Assembly: GCF_002844275.1 (NCBI RefSeq)
Contig: NZ_NXGX01000004.1
Location: 553,069 to 617,068 of the forward strand
DNA from: Thalassospira lohafexi
Lineage (GTDB): Bacteria; Pseudomonadota; Alphaproteobacteria; Rhodospirillales; Thalassospiraceae
Direction of reading: 5' to 3'
Length of the DNA stretch: 64,000 bases
In this document: positions 55,761-64,000 of the stretch, piece by piece
Position numbering within the stretch: the first letter of the stretch is position 1
How the letters are laid out: each line of letters begins with the position of its first letter
Translations under genes and position numbers: made by a program
Notes under the pieces: model-generated
What the model saw: the letters and a program-made list of their open reading frames with translations, nothing else
Database searches by the model: none
Told to the model about the DNA's origin: nothing

Positions 55761-58202
55761 ATGCAACAACCTGTCCCGGCGCGGCATTGGCGCGATACGA
55801 TGCTTAGCCTCGCCGCAATCTTGTTTGGCATTTCTGCGCCGCTGTTTTTCTTTGGTCGCGCTGCGCTGGGGGTCGGGCTCGGCTTATCCTTGCTTCTCGC
55901 TATCGTATCTGCCGACCATGGTGCTGCATGGCGTAAAATGCGGAATGATTTCATGGGGCCGTTAGGGTTGCTGATTGTAGCCACCTTGATTGTCTTCTTG
56001 ATTTCAGCAATCGGGTCGGTTGTCCCGTCAAAGTCCATCGAAACGTGGGTTGCAAGATTCTCGATGCTATCAGGCATTTGGTATCTGATGCGATTGATAC
56101 AGCTTAAAGCACGCATTGCTTGGGATTCATGCATTCTTGCGACGTGGGCTTTGATTATCTTTTGCGTGTTTTCTATAGTGGTTCACCCGGAGTTACTTTC
56201 TCTAAAGGCTTTGCGCGAGCCTAATTTTAACTTTGATATTACGCGCCGTCTTAAGCCTGTCGGTAGTTTTCTTATCTTTGGCGCAATGATGCTTGTCGCG
56301 GATGCTTTCGACCGAAAAGGTGTCCGGAAATATGTATCTGTCATCGCAGCAATAGCAATTCTACCAATATTGGAGGTTTCTCAAGGGCGGGCTAATGTGG
56401 CCGCAATTCTGGCGGCAGGCTGTGCTATGGGCATTTGTTTAGTCTTCTTGATCAAGTCGCGGTTCATTAAAGTTGCTGTTTTTGCAGGGATTGCGGTCGC
56501 GATTGTCGGGGTGTTGCTATGGCTCGGTGAGGTTACTGGCAATATGAGTGATCTCAGAGGGTTCGTACCATATTTACCTACATGGCTTGTTGATGTTCAT
56601 CGTCAAATGATTTGGCAGTTTACCTATAGCCATGTTTTTGATCATCCTTTGATTGGCTATGGAATCAACGCTTCCCCATGGGTTCCGGGTGCAAATGAAC
56701 TCGCAGGTAGCTCAACCCAATCTGTTTTACCTGGCCACCCTCACAGTTGGTTTATGGAGATCTGGCTTGAGGTTGGGATCATCGGTTTGCTCGTAATGGT
56801 TCCAATGGTTGCATGCTGCGCCGTTACGGCTTTCGTCGACGTTTTGCGCAATGGTGGCAAGGTTTCTGCCCTGCCGCTTGCTATGTTGGCAGCCTATTGG
56901 TTCGCCGGACTGTTTAACTACTCATTCTGGACGTCGTGGTGGTTTGGTGTGTTCATGCTGGGCATTTCTTTGGCATTCTTGCGGCGAGAGTGGCTGCTTT
57001 TAGGAAAACCTGCTCTCGGAGGTCGTCAAACACTGCTTAGACGCAAAACCATGATCGTCTGTGCCGAGGATTGGTCTTTCGTATCCCATCGCATCGGACT
57101 TGGTCGTGCGGCCTTGGTGCGTGGGGACGACGTCGTTGTTGCCTGCAATGTGGGTGATGCTGCGGACGCGTTGCGCAGCGAAGGCTTTCGCGTCGTTGAT
57201 GTACCGATTGCGCGCGGCGGCTTAAGCCCGCTCAAGTCACTTAAAACGGTAAAGTCGCTGGCCTGTCTGATCCGGCGCGAACAGCCCGACGTCATCGTCA
57301 ATGTCGCGATACAGTGTGTTGTTCTTTCTGCCTTTGCCGGTCTATTGGTGGGGGCAAAGCGATCAGTTAATATGATAACCGGGCTTGGCTTCCTGTTTGT
57401 GTCTGGCGGTGTCAATGCCCGCGTTGTTCGACATATTGTGTCGCTGGTTTTGCGGGTGTATGCCCGGTGCCCGTCCATCAACGTGATCGTGCAGAACCGC
57501 GATGATCATGCGCTTATGTCTGACCTTGGTTTTCGGGAAAGCCGACTGGCGCTGATCCGTGGGTCAGGGGTGGATATTTCTGCCTTTGCACCGAGAACCA
57601 CATCATCGGACGGCCCCAAAACTGCGATATTTGTCGCTAGAATGCTGTGGTCAAAGGGGCTTGCTGAGCTGATCGAGGCCGCCCGCATTCTTAAATCGCG
57701 CAATCGAACCTATCGTTTCCTTTTGGTCGGTGATGCCGATCCTGCCAATCCTGACAGTGCATCGGAAAGCGATCTGGTGAAATGGCAGCAAGACGGACTG
57801 ATCGAATGGCTTGGCAAACGAAGCGACATTGCGCACTTGCTGCGTTCTGCTGATCTGGCCGTTTTGCCGTCATGGCGCGAAGGCCTGCCCAAATCATTGT
57901 TAGAAGCCGCTTCCTCGGGGCTTGCCATGGTGTCAACCGATGTGCCCGGATGTCGCGAAATTGTCTCCCATCAGGAAAATGGTCTTCTTGTGCCCTTGCG
58001 CGATGCAAATGCGCTTGCCGATGCCATCGAAAAACTGATGGAGGATGATGCAACCCGTCATGCTTATGGCGCAGCAGCCCGGGGCCTGGTCGAACGCGAA
58101 CTCTGTGATCAGGTGATCATTGCCAAAACGCTTGCCTTCGTGACCGGGACGGCACCCGTTGATCACGTCCATGCTGTACGATTTGGACCACAGAAAACGT
58201 AA
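55761..58202 (+). CDS. O-antigen-ligase-like membrane protein fused to GT4 glycosyltransferase
   Basis: This single frame of 813 aa joins a membrane part with 10 or more hydrophobic segments (about 1-425) to a cytosolic GT-B glycosyltransferase (about 430-813). The membrane part has the O-antigen ligase loop, with GHPHSWFMEIWLEVGIIG as its His motif. The GT part has FVARMLWSKGLAELIEA, LPSWREGLPKSLLEAASSG and the GT4 donor-site Glu. No stop or frameshift separates them. The 5' half is clearly more AT-rich than the 3' half, as if two genes of different origin had joined. The ATG at 55761 is used; the frame opens earlier at a TTG without support. Confidence 0.82.
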   Translation: MQQPVPARHWRDTMLSLAAILFGISAPLFFFGRAALGVGLGLSLLLAIVSADHGAAWRKMRNDFMGPLGLLIVATLIVFLISAIGSVVPSKSIETWVARFSMLSGIWYLMRLIQLKARIAWDSCILATWALIIFCVFSIVVHPELLSLKALREPNFNFDITRRLKPVGSFLIFGAMMLVADAFDRKGVRKYVSVIAAIAILPILEVSQGRANVAAILAAGCAMGICLVFLIKSRFIKVAVFAGIAVAIVGVLLWLGEVTGNMSDLRGFVPYLPTWLVDVHRQMIWQFTYSHVFDHPLIGYGINASPWVPGANELAGSSTQSVLPGHPHSWFMEIWLEVGIIGLLVMVPMVACCAVTAFVDVLRNGGKVSALPLAMLAAYWFAGLFNYSFWTSWWFGVFMLGISLAFLRREWLLLGKPALGGRQTLLRRKTMIVCAEDWSFVSHRIGLGRAALVRGDDVVVACNVGDAADALRSEGFRVVDVPIARGGLSPLKSLKTVKSLACLIRREQPDVIVNVAIQCVVLSAFAGLLVGAKRSVNMITGLGFLFVSGGVNARVVRHIVSLVLRVYARCPSINVIVQNRDDHALMSDLGFRESRLALIRGSGVDISAFAPRTTSSDGPKTAIFVARMLWSKGLAELIEAARILKSRNRTYRFLLVGDADPANPDSASESDLVKWQQDGLIEWLGKRSDIAHLLRSADLAVLPSWREGLPKSLLEAASSGLAMVSTDVPGCREIVSHQENGLLVPLRDANALADAIEKLMEDDATRHAYGAAARGLVERELCDQVIIAKTLAFVTGTAPVDHVHAVRFGPQKT

Positions 58203-58236
58203 AATGAGATATCTCCTCCGTTGGTGTTGTAGATTT

Positions 58237-58268
58237 AAAGGCTCCGTTCGCGGGGCCTTTTCTTTTTG
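58237..58268 (+). terminator. Intrinsic terminator with UUCG tetraloop
   Basis: AAAGGCTCCG (58237-58246) pairs with CGGGGCCTTT (58251-58260) around a TTCG loop and is followed by a T-rich tract. It ends the fusion gene. Confidence 0.88.
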
Positions 58269-58292
58269 GTCAAAAATCTCTTTGCATCCCCG

Positions 58293-58320
58293 ATGTATAT
58301 TTTGTATACAATATACATGA
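58293..58320. promoter_or_regulatory. GntR/FCD-type operator in front of hydroxyproline genes
   Basis: TTGTATACAA (58302-58311) is a perfect palindrome, flanked by ATGTATAT and ATATACAT. TNGTATACNA-like sites are typical of FCD-type GntR regulators. It lies about 100 bases before the deaminase start and is a good target for the GntR protein at 61951-62619. Confidence 0.65.
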
Positions 58321-58406
58321 ATTGAACATGCTCTCGTGAATATGGGGGTTGAATGTGTAATGCGCGCGCCAAAACGGGTCGCGCTGTATCAGGAGGTTAC
58401 TTTCCC

Positions 58407-59303
58407 ATGCAGGTAAACTGGACTGGCGTTTTCCCCGCCGTTGCCACACAGATGAACAAAGACGGCTCAATCGATTTCGACATGACCGCCGAACAGATCG
58501 AAGCCCTGATCACCGCGGGCGTCGATGGTCTGGTGATGCTGGGCTCGGTCGGTGAAAACACCGCCCTTGAGCCGGACGAAAAAATTGCCGTCCTCAAACT
58601 TGCTGTCGAAGTCACCAAGGGGCGTATTCCGGTTCTGTCCGGTGTTGCTGAAAACTCGACCCAGGCTGCGATCCGTTATGTTCAGGCTTGCGAAGAGCTT
58701 GGCGCTGATGGCCTGATGCTGCTGCCGGGCATGGTTTACACCGCTGATCCGCGCGAAAACATCGAACATTTCCGCACCGTTGCGGGCGCTACCAAGCTTC
58801 CGATCATGATTTACAACAATCCGGGTGCCTATCGCATCGACATCAAACCAGAAGAATTCAATCAGCTGGCCGATGTTAAAAATCTGGTCGCGATCAAGGA
58901 AAGTTCCGGCGATCCGCGCCGTATCACCGACATTTACAATGCCTGTGGTGATCGCTTCGTTCTGTTCTGTGGTATGGACGACCTTGTCATGGAAACGCAG
59001 GTGCTTGGCGCTGTTGGCTGGATTTCCGGCTTTACTGATGCCTTCCCAAAAGAATCAGTCGCGCTGTGGAAACTGCTGTCTGAAGGTAAATACAAAGAAG
59101 CCCTTCCGATTTACCGCTGGTTCACCCCGGTTCTGCACATGGATGTGCATGCCAAACTGGTTCAGTACATTAAACTGGCACAGGAAATGACCGGTGTGGG
59201 CAAGGCGCACGTGCGCGCCCCGCGTCTTCCGCTGGTTGGCAAAGAGCTTGAAACGATCAAGGCGGAAATCCAGAAGGCAATCGATACCCGTCCAAGCCTC
59301 TAG
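58407..59303 (+). CDS. DHDPS-family deaminase, likely 1-pyrroline-4-hydroxy-2-carboxylate deaminase
   Basis: This 298-aa TIM-barrel lyase has the Schiff-base Lys164 (AIKESSGD), Tyr136 (IYNNPGAY) and the GSVGENTALEPDEK loop. In hydroxyproline catabolism a DHDPS-family member deaminates and dehydrates the cyclic imine to alpha-ketoglutarate semialdehyde. The epimerase and flavoprotein downstream point to that reaction here rather than lysine synthesis. AGGAGG lies 10 bases before the ATG at 58407. The GntR-type palindrome is just upstream. Confidence 0.85.
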   Translation: MQVNWTGVFPAVATQMNKDGSIDFDMTAEQIEALITAGVDGLVMLGSVGENTALEPDEKIAVLKLAVEVTKGRIPVLSGVAENSTQAAIRYVQACEELGADGLMLLPGMVYTADPRENIEHFRTVAGATKLPIMIYNNPGAYRIDIKPEEFNQLADVKNLVAIKESSGDPRRITDIYNACGDRFVLFCGMDDLVMETQVLGAVGWISGFTDAFPKESVALWKLLSEGKYKEALPIYRWFTPVLHMDVHAKLVQYIKLAQEMTGVGKAHVRAPRLPLVGKELETIKAEIQKAIDTRPSL

Positions 59304-59374
59304 GCACGACCTAAAATGCAGCCGGTTGTGGCATCAACCGATTGCATTTCGATTGCGAATGATGAAACAGTAAG

Positions 59375-59400
59375 CTCCCTCGTGACATCTCGCGGGGGAG
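59375..59400 (+). other. Hairpin between deaminase and flavoprotein genes
   Basis: CTCCCTCG (59375-59382) pairs with CGGGGGAG (59393-59400) with one T-G pair, followed by TTT. It may be a leaky terminator that lowers expression of downstream genes. Confidence 0.4.
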
Positions 59401-59467
59401 TTTCCTGCCATCTTGTCGGCAGTTAAATTCCAGAAACGACACGCACCATATTTGACGAGGCCCCCAA

Positions 59468-60751
59468 ATGCCCCAATCGCCCTCAAAATCCAAAACCCCG
59501 AATGCATCTGGTCAAAAGGCCGTCGTGATTGGTGCCGGGATTATCGGCGTGAATGTCGCACTCGCCCTTCAGGATAAGGGTTATGATGTGACCATTCTGG
59601 ACCGTGGTGAGCCGGGAATGGGGGCGTCCTTTGGCAATGCCGGTGGGATTGCGGTAACCGAATGTGCGCCGATTGCAATGCCCGGAACGCTGATGAACGT
59701 GCCCGGTTGGCTGATGGATCCGCTCGGCCCGCTTTCGGTGCGCTGGGGCTATTTGCCAAAGATGTTGCCATGGCTGTTACGTTTCCTGGCTGCAAGCTCC
59801 AAATCCCGGGTTGAGCAGATCGCAACCGAACTGGCCGCACTCCTTAACCGCGCATGGGATGACTACGATCCCGTGATTGCCAAGGCTGGCCTTGCCGATG
59901 CCGTCTTTAAAAAAGAGGGGGCGATGGCTGTCTATCGCAGCGATGCCTCGCGCCGCAAAGATGATTATGCAAGTGACCTTCGTCGGCGGAACGGCATTAA
60001 AATCCGCGATCTTACCCGTGCTGAGGTGCGCGACCTCGAACCCGATCTGGCACCGATCTTTTCATGCGGCGTGATGGAAGAAGACTGGGGCAGAGTGCTT
60101 GACCCCTATAAGATCGTGATGGGGCTATATAAATGCTTCCTCGATCAGGGGGGTAAATTTGAAACCGCCGAAGTCACGGACTTTGTCTATCGCGATGGCA
60201 AACCACGTGCGGCAATGACCACATCGGGCGACCAGATCACCTTTGACACGGTGGTGGTTGCCTGTGGTGCATGGTCTAAAACGCTCGCCAAACGTCTGGG
60301 CTCGCCAGTACCGCTTGATACCGAACGGGGCTATAACACCACGGTGCCTTATCACGATGCCAAACTGTCGCGCATGGTGATTTGTGCCGATGACAGTTTC
60401 GTCATGACCCCGATGGAAATGGGCATTCGCGTTGGCGGTGCGGTCGAACTTGGCGGTCTGACTGCGGCTCCCAATTATGATCGGGCCAAGGCACTGTTTG
60501 CCAAGGGTAAGGAAGTCCTGCCCAAGCTGAATGGTGATGGCGGCACGGAATGGATGGGCTTTCGTCCATCGATGCCCGATTCAAAACCGGTCATTTCCAA
60601 AAGCCCCAATCATCAGAACGTCTTTTTCGCCTTTGGGCACGGGCACCTTGGCCTGACCATGGGGGCAACCACCGGACGTCTGATTTCTGATCTTATGAGT
60701 GGGGAAGAAACCCCGATCAACATGACGCCCTATCGTATCAATCGTTTCTAG
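59468..60751 (+). CDS. FAD-dependent D-hydroxyproline dehydrogenase-like oxidoreductase
   Basis: This 427-aa flavoprotein of the DadA/D-amino-acid oxidase family has the FAD loop GAGIIG (22-27) and the GASFGNAGGIAVTECAP segment typical of DadA. By context it should oxidise cis-4-hydroxy-D-proline, the epimerase product, to the cyclic imine used by the deaminase. It is a single-chain enzyme; no partner subunits are beside it. CGAGG lies just upstream, and the gene is followed after 12 bases by the epimerase gene. Confidence 0.85.
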   Translation: MPQSPSKSKTPNASGQKAVVIGAGIIGVNVALALQDKGYDVTILDRGEPGMGASFGNAGGIAVTECAPIAMPGTLMNVPGWLMDPLGPLSVRWGYLPKMLPWLLRFLAASSKSRVEQIATELAALLNRAWDDYDPVIAKAGLADAVFKKEGAMAVYRSDASRRKDDYASDLRRRNGIKIRDLTRAEVRDLEPDLAPIFSCGVMEEDWGRVLDPYKIVMGLYKCFLDQGGKFETAEVTDFVYRDGKPRAAMTTSGDQITFDTVVVACGAWSKTLAKRLGSPVPLDTERGYNTTVPYHDAKLSRMVICADDSFVMTPMEMGIRVGGAVELGGLTAAPNYDRAKALFAKGKEVLPKLNGDGGTEWMGFRPSMPDSKPVISKSPNHQNVFFAFGHGHLGLTMGATTGRLISDLMSGEETPINMTPYRINRF

Positions 60752-60763
60752 AAGGCCCCACCC

Positions 60764-61765
60764 ATGGCGAAAGACAGTTTCTTTTGTATTGATGGTCATA
60801 CCTGCGGCAACCCGGTGCGTCTGGTTGCCGGCGGCGGACCCAAACTTCACGGTGCGACCATGCTTGAAAAGCGGGCGCATTTTCTGGCCGAATATGACTG
60901 GATCCGCACCGGCCTGATGTTTGAGCCGCGCGGTCATGACGTGATGTCGGGATCAATCCTCTATGATCCGACGTCCGATGATTATGATGTTGCAGTACTG
61001 TTTATTGAAACGTCGGGCTGCCTTCCGATGTGCGGCCATGGCACCATCGGGACGGTGACCATGGCGATTGAAGAAGGCCTGGTGAAGCCCAAAACACCGG
61101 GGCGCTTGCGACTTGAAACCCCGGCCGGGCTTGTGATTGCCGAGTATAATCAGGTCGGTGAATACGTCGAATCGGTCAAGCTGACCAACGTGCCGTCGTT
61201 CCTGTATAAAACCGATATTGCCGTTGACTGTCCCGATCTTGGTCCGATCACGGTTGATGTGGCCTATGGCGGGAATTTCTATGCGATTGTCGAGCCGCAA
61301 GAAAACTACCGGGATGTATCGGATTTCACGGCCGGTGATTTGCAACGCATCAGCCCGGAACTCCGCCGCCGTTTGAATGAGCAAAACGACTTTATCCACC
61401 CGCTCTATCCCGACATCAAGGGCCTGTCGCATATCCAATGGACCGGCAAACCGACCCAGCCTGACAGCACGCATCGCAATGCGGTGTTTTACGGTGATAA
61501 GGGCATTGATCGGTCGCCCTGTGGCACCGGGTCGTCGGCCCGTCTGGCACAGCTCGTGGCCAAGGGACAATGGGACCCGGCCCATGAGTTGGTCCATGAA
61601 AGTATCATTGGATCACAATTCAGGGTCAGCGTGGTCGAGCACACCAAAGTCGGCGCGTATGACGCGGTGGTGCCCGGTATCGAAGGCTGGGCGCGTAAGC
61701 ACGGGTATAACACGATCTTTATTGATGACCGTGATCCCTACAAACATGGTTTTGTCGTAAACTAA
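60764..61765 (+). CDS. 4-hydroxyproline epimerase
   Basis: This 333-aa enzyme of the proline racemase superfamily should invert the alpha-carbon of trans-4-hydroxy-L-proline to cis-4-hydroxy-D-proline. Both catalytic cysteines are present: Cys90 in LPMCGHGT and Cys253 in RSPCGTGSS. The DGHTCGNPVR start is a hallmark of hydroxyproline epimerases. A terminator-like hairpin follows at 61771. With the two genes before it, it completes three steps of the bacterial hydroxyproline pathway. Confidence 0.93.
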   Translation: MAKDSFFCIDGHTCGNPVRLVAGGGPKLHGATMLEKRAHFLAEYDWIRTGLMFEPRGHDVMSGSILYDPTSDDYDVAVLFIETSGCLPMCGHGTIGTVTMAIEEGLVKPKTPGRLRLETPAGLVIAEYNQVGEYVESVKLTNVPSFLYKTDIAVDCPDLGPITVDVAYGGNFYAIVEPQENYRDVSDFTAGDLQRISPELRRRLNEQNDFIHPLYPDIKGLSHIQWTGKPTQPDSTHRNAVFYGDKGIDRSPCGTGSSARLAQLVAKGQWDPAHELVHESIIGSQFRVSVVEHTKVGAYDAVVPGIEGWARKHGYNTIFIDDRDPYKHGFVVN

Positions 61766-61770
61766 CCGAC

Positions 61771-61800
61771 CGAAGGGGGCTTTATGCTCCCTTCGTTGTA
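61771..61800 (+). terminator. Terminator after the epimerase gene
   Basis: CGAAGGGGGC (61771-61780) pairs with GCTCCCTTCG (61786-61795) with one G-T pair around TTTAT, followed by a short T-rich tract. Confidence 0.65.
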
Positions 61801-61822
61801 TTTGCGCGATGGGTCCCTGATT

Positions 61823-61841
61823 ATACAGTATGCAATTGTAT
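61823..61841. promoter_or_regulatory. Possible operator before the GntR gene
   Basis: ATACA and TGTAT form an inverted repeat with a 9-base spacer 110 bases before the regulator gene. It resembles the arms of the palindrome at 58302 and could mediate autoregulation. Confidence 0.35.
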
Positions 61842-61950
61842 TGCGACTTGGCGGGTGCATGGTTATGACTAATCATGGATATGCCAGTCTAACTGGACAG
61901 ATCGTTACCCCGGATGCCAAGAAACCGGGACCCATTATAAAAGAGCTGAA

Positions 61951-62619
61951 ATGACCGCATCACCGCGATTTACCCGCCGCACCATTACCGATCAGGTTAC
62001 CGAAGACCTCAGGGCCCGCATTTTATCGGGTGATTTCCCTGCGGGCTTCCAGTTGCGTCAGGATGCGATCGCCGGTGAATATAATGTGTCGCGCATTCCG
62101 GTTCGCGAAGCGCTTCAGCGCCTTGACGCCGAAGGATTGGTCTCGTTTCAGCCCCATAAGGGGGCGATTGTCGCCCAGCTGTCGCTTGATGAAATCGAAG
62201 AATTGTTTGAAGTCCGCAAATTGCTCGAATGCGAATTGCTCCGTCATGCCATTCCGCGCATGACACCGACGGATTTAAAGTCGGTCGAAGATATCCTGAT
62301 GGTCTATGACGAAGCTTTCCGGTCTGGCGATGTGTCGAAATGGGGGGAGCTTAACCGCGAATTCCATGACCGGCTGTATCGGGCGTCAAACCGGCCCAAG
62401 ACGCTTGAAATCATCCGCATGATTGGCAACAACACGGTCCGCTTTGCACAGGCGCAACTCGCCCTTTCGGGGGAAACCGATCGGGCGGAGCGCGAACACC
62501 ATCAGATTTTCGAAGCCTGTAAAGCCGGCAACGTTGACGAGGCGGTGGGACTTCTGGCCGACCATATTGAAAATTCCGCCAACAGCCTGATGGATTGCCT
62601 GCGCAACGCCCGTCAGTAG
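61951..62619 (+). CDS. GntR family regulator, FCD/FadR subgroup
   Basis: This 222-aa transcription factor has an N-terminal winged helix (DQVTEDLRARILSGDF, SRIPVREALQRLDAEG) and an all-helical FCD ligand-binding domain from about residue 80, where Asp and His residues bind a metal in this family. Located between hydroxyproline genes, it probably senses hydroxyproline or a pathway intermediate and controls both flanking units. It converges on the dehydratase gene, with ends 49 bases apart. Confidence 0.9.
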   Translation: MTASPRFTRRTITDQVTEDLRARILSGDFPAGFQLRQDAIAGEYNVSRIPVREALQRLDAEGLVSFQPHKGAIVAQLSLDEIEELFEVRKLLECELLRHAIPRMTPTDLKSVEDILMVYDEAFRSGDVSKWGELNREFHDRLYRASNRPKTLEIIRMIGNNTVRFAQAQLALSGETDRAEREHHQIFEACKAGNVDEAVGLLADHIENSANSLMDCLRNARQ

Positions 62620-62668
62620 GGACGGCGAGGCGGTGTTTAAAGACAGCGGTGGCCCAAACCGCCCAGCG

Positions 62669-63727
62669 TTAGCGCAGCATAAACCCCCGTCCGACATCAT
62701 CATTGTCTTCAAACCAGAAACTGGCCTTGCCACTATAATGGGCCAACCCCTTGACCGAGGCGATGACAGCCGCGTGCGGCCCGCAGGTGGTTGTGCTGGT
62801 GACCGCCCCCTCAAAACCCGATCCGACAATGCTTTCGAACCGGCGCGACTGGCCGGTTTGGATCAGGCCCTTGCCGTGTTGAATGGCAAGTCGGGCACTG
62901 ACACCCGATCCGGTCGGGCTGCGGTCAACCTGACTGTCGGCAAACACACATATATTGCGCGTCGGTGTGTCGCCAAACGTGTCTTTGCCATCGGTTAAGA
63001 TCGCGCCATACAAAAACGCCAGATCATCATGATCGGGGTGGGAAAGCGGGATGGCTTTCCTCACCGCCAAACATACTTTCTCAGCAAGCTGCGTCAGCTT
63101 GTTTGTGACCGATGAGCTGATCGGCAGGCCAAATTGCCCGGAATCAAGAATGGCGTAAAACGCACCGCCATACCCGATGTCGGTTTTAAAGCTGCGTCCA
63201 TCTTCCAAGGTCAGGGCAAGATCTCGGGCAAACATAAAGGAGGGCACGGATGAAAACCGCACCTTGCGGCTTTGTCCGTTGGTGACTTCGACCTCGGTCC
63301 GAACCATGCCACACGGGCATTCGATATTCACGTGCGTGACCGGCTCGACCACTTTGACCAGGCCATAATCAACCGCATAGCGGCCAAGGGCGATGATCGC
63401 GTGCCCGCACATGGTCGAATAGCCTTCATTATGAATGAACAGCACGGCCATATCTGCATCCGGCAGGCTCGGTTCAACCAGTATCGCACCATACATGTCG
63501 GCATGCCCGCGCGGTTCAAACATCAAAAAACGGCGCAAATGATCAAGATGGTCGCGGGCATAACGCCGCTTGGCCAGAATGTCGTCGCCCGGAATGGCGG
63601 GGTATCCCGATGTGATAATCCGCAACGGCTCGCCGCCGGTATGCATATCAATCACCTCAATCGGAGTACTTTGGCCGGGCAGGGCGTTTGACTGGAGCGA
63701 ATCAGTGTTGTTTTTGCTGTGGGGCAT
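62669..63727 (-). CDS. trans-3-hydroxy-L-proline dehydratase (proline racemase family)
   Basis: This 352-aa member of the proline racemase superfamily has one catalytic cysteine, Cys107 (STMCGHAI), while the second is replaced by Thr272 (RSPTGSGVS). The Cys/Thr pair marks the trans-3-hydroxyproline dehydratases rather than epimerases. It should dehydrate trans-3-hydroxy-L-proline to pyrroline-2-carboxylate. A reductase for that product is not in the window. The MHTGGEPLRI start fits the family. Confidence 0.9.
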   Translation of the reverse strand: MPHSKNNTDSLQSNALPGQSTPIEVIDMHTGGEPLRIITSGYPAIPGDDILAKRRYARDHLDHLRRFLMFEPRGHADMYGAILVEPSLPDADMAVLFIHNEGYSTMCGHAIIALGRYAVDYGLVKVVEPVTHVNIECPCGMVRTEVEVTNGQSRKVRFSSVPSFMFARDLALTLEDGRSFKTDIGYGGAFYAILDSGQFGLPISSSVTNKLTQLAEKVCLAVRKAIPLSHPDHDDLAFLYGAILTDGKDTFGDTPTRNICVFADSQVDRSPTGSGVSARLAIQHGKGLIQTGQSRRFESIVGSGFEGAVTSTTTCGPHAAVIASVKGLAHYSGKASFWFEDNDDVGRGFMLR

Positions 63728-64000
63728 GGGGCCTCATGATGGAATTTTGGGTATTTTTGATCTGTTTTGATCTTTTGGCGTAACCTGATTCTCAACATTT
63801 AACGGTGTTGCGCGAACATCTTAGCCCTTTAAACGCCCAAAAGAATATGGTTACAATCGGGTTGGGACAAAACTTCTTAAGATGACCCCTCTTGCGGGTC
63901 ATAAAAGTGAAACCTATATGTGTCTTCGCGCAAAAATTTTGCGTAAGGGCATTTCTGTCCCTTTTTTACAAAAAGGTGTTTGACAGTTTAAGGGGGTGGG
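63728..64000. other. Intergenic end region
   Basis: No gene is seen in the last 273 bases. The left part should carry the promoter of the dehydratase gene. ATGACCC (63882-63888) and GGGTCAT (63896-63902) form a 7-base inverted repeat of unknown role. Confidence 0.4.

Noticed and set aside
58407..59303. Annotation as dapA (4-hydroxy-tetrahydrodipicolinate synthase for lysine synthesis)
   Set aside because: The neighbours are hydroxyproline epimerase, a D-amino-acid dehydrogenase and a catabolic regulator, which fits the deaminase role of this family better.

Overview
The window looks like chromosomal DNA from a free-living, probably marine, alphaproteobacterium. The strongest evidence is a glycerol ABC-importer operon in the order glpD-S-T-P-Q-U-V, an arrangement known from rhizobia and relatives, plus a hydroxyproline catabolism cluster and a moderately high-GC core codon usage to the right of about 36.8 kb. 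Thalassospira or a close relative in Rhodospirillales is my best guess, made from gene content only and not checked by any search. I saw no rRNA, tRNA, CRISPR array or intact insertion sequence.

Positions 1 to about 36,700 form a surface-polysaccharide island of patchy composition. It opens with an undecaprenyl-phosphate sugar transferase (259-1719). A nonulosonic-acid-like sugar module (2426-13294) follows: a DegT aminotransferase, an SpsF-type cytidylyltransferase and a Wzx-type flippase on the minus strand. On the plus strand are an RmlD-like reductase, a PIG-L deacetylase, a PseG/SpsG-like nucleotide-sugar hydrolase, an aldo/keto reductase, a NeuB-type synthase, a WbqC protein and a methyltransferase. 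The next block (13577-19655) holds two membrane-anchored alkaline-phosphatase-superfamily enzymes that carry Thr where sulfatases carry Cys, a sulfotransferase, a small secreted membrane protein and a GDPD-like protein. The minus-strand block 19788-27787 has two more sulfotransferases, three glycosyltransferases, a methyltransferase, a perosamine-synthase-like aminotransferase and a cupin. From 27957 to 36682 there are a GT2, a GT-B-like transferase, two O-antigen ligase/polymerase-type membrane proteins, an autotransporter-type beta-barrel and a lipoprotein hydrolase. Together they suggest a sulfated surface glycan, possibly also phospho-substituted, containing an acidic nine-carbon sugar and an amino-deoxy sugar.

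From 36,835 onward the sequence reads like core genome. It contains a Sel1-repeat protein, a methyl-accepting chemotaxis protein, the glycerol import and oxidation operon (40348-47977, minus), a divergent aldehyde dehydrogenase (48519-49979), a coiled-coil hypothetical protein, glycerol kinase (50920-52416) and an AEC carrier. DeoR/GlpR-like half sites occur in front of both glpD and glpK, but glpR itself is not in the window. Two more glycan-type genes follow: a two-domain oxidoreductase (53521-55623) and a rare fusion of an O-antigen-ligase-like membrane domain with a GT4 glycosyltransferase (55761-58202).

The right end (58407-63727) is a hydroxyproline catabolic cluster: a DHDPS-family deaminase, a D-amino-acid dehydrogenase-like flavoprotein, 4-hydroxyproline epimerase (Cys/Cys), a GntR/FCD regulator and a convergent trans-3-hydroxy-L-proline dehydratase (Cys/Thr). 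A GntR-type palindrome lies in the promoter region of the deaminase gene.
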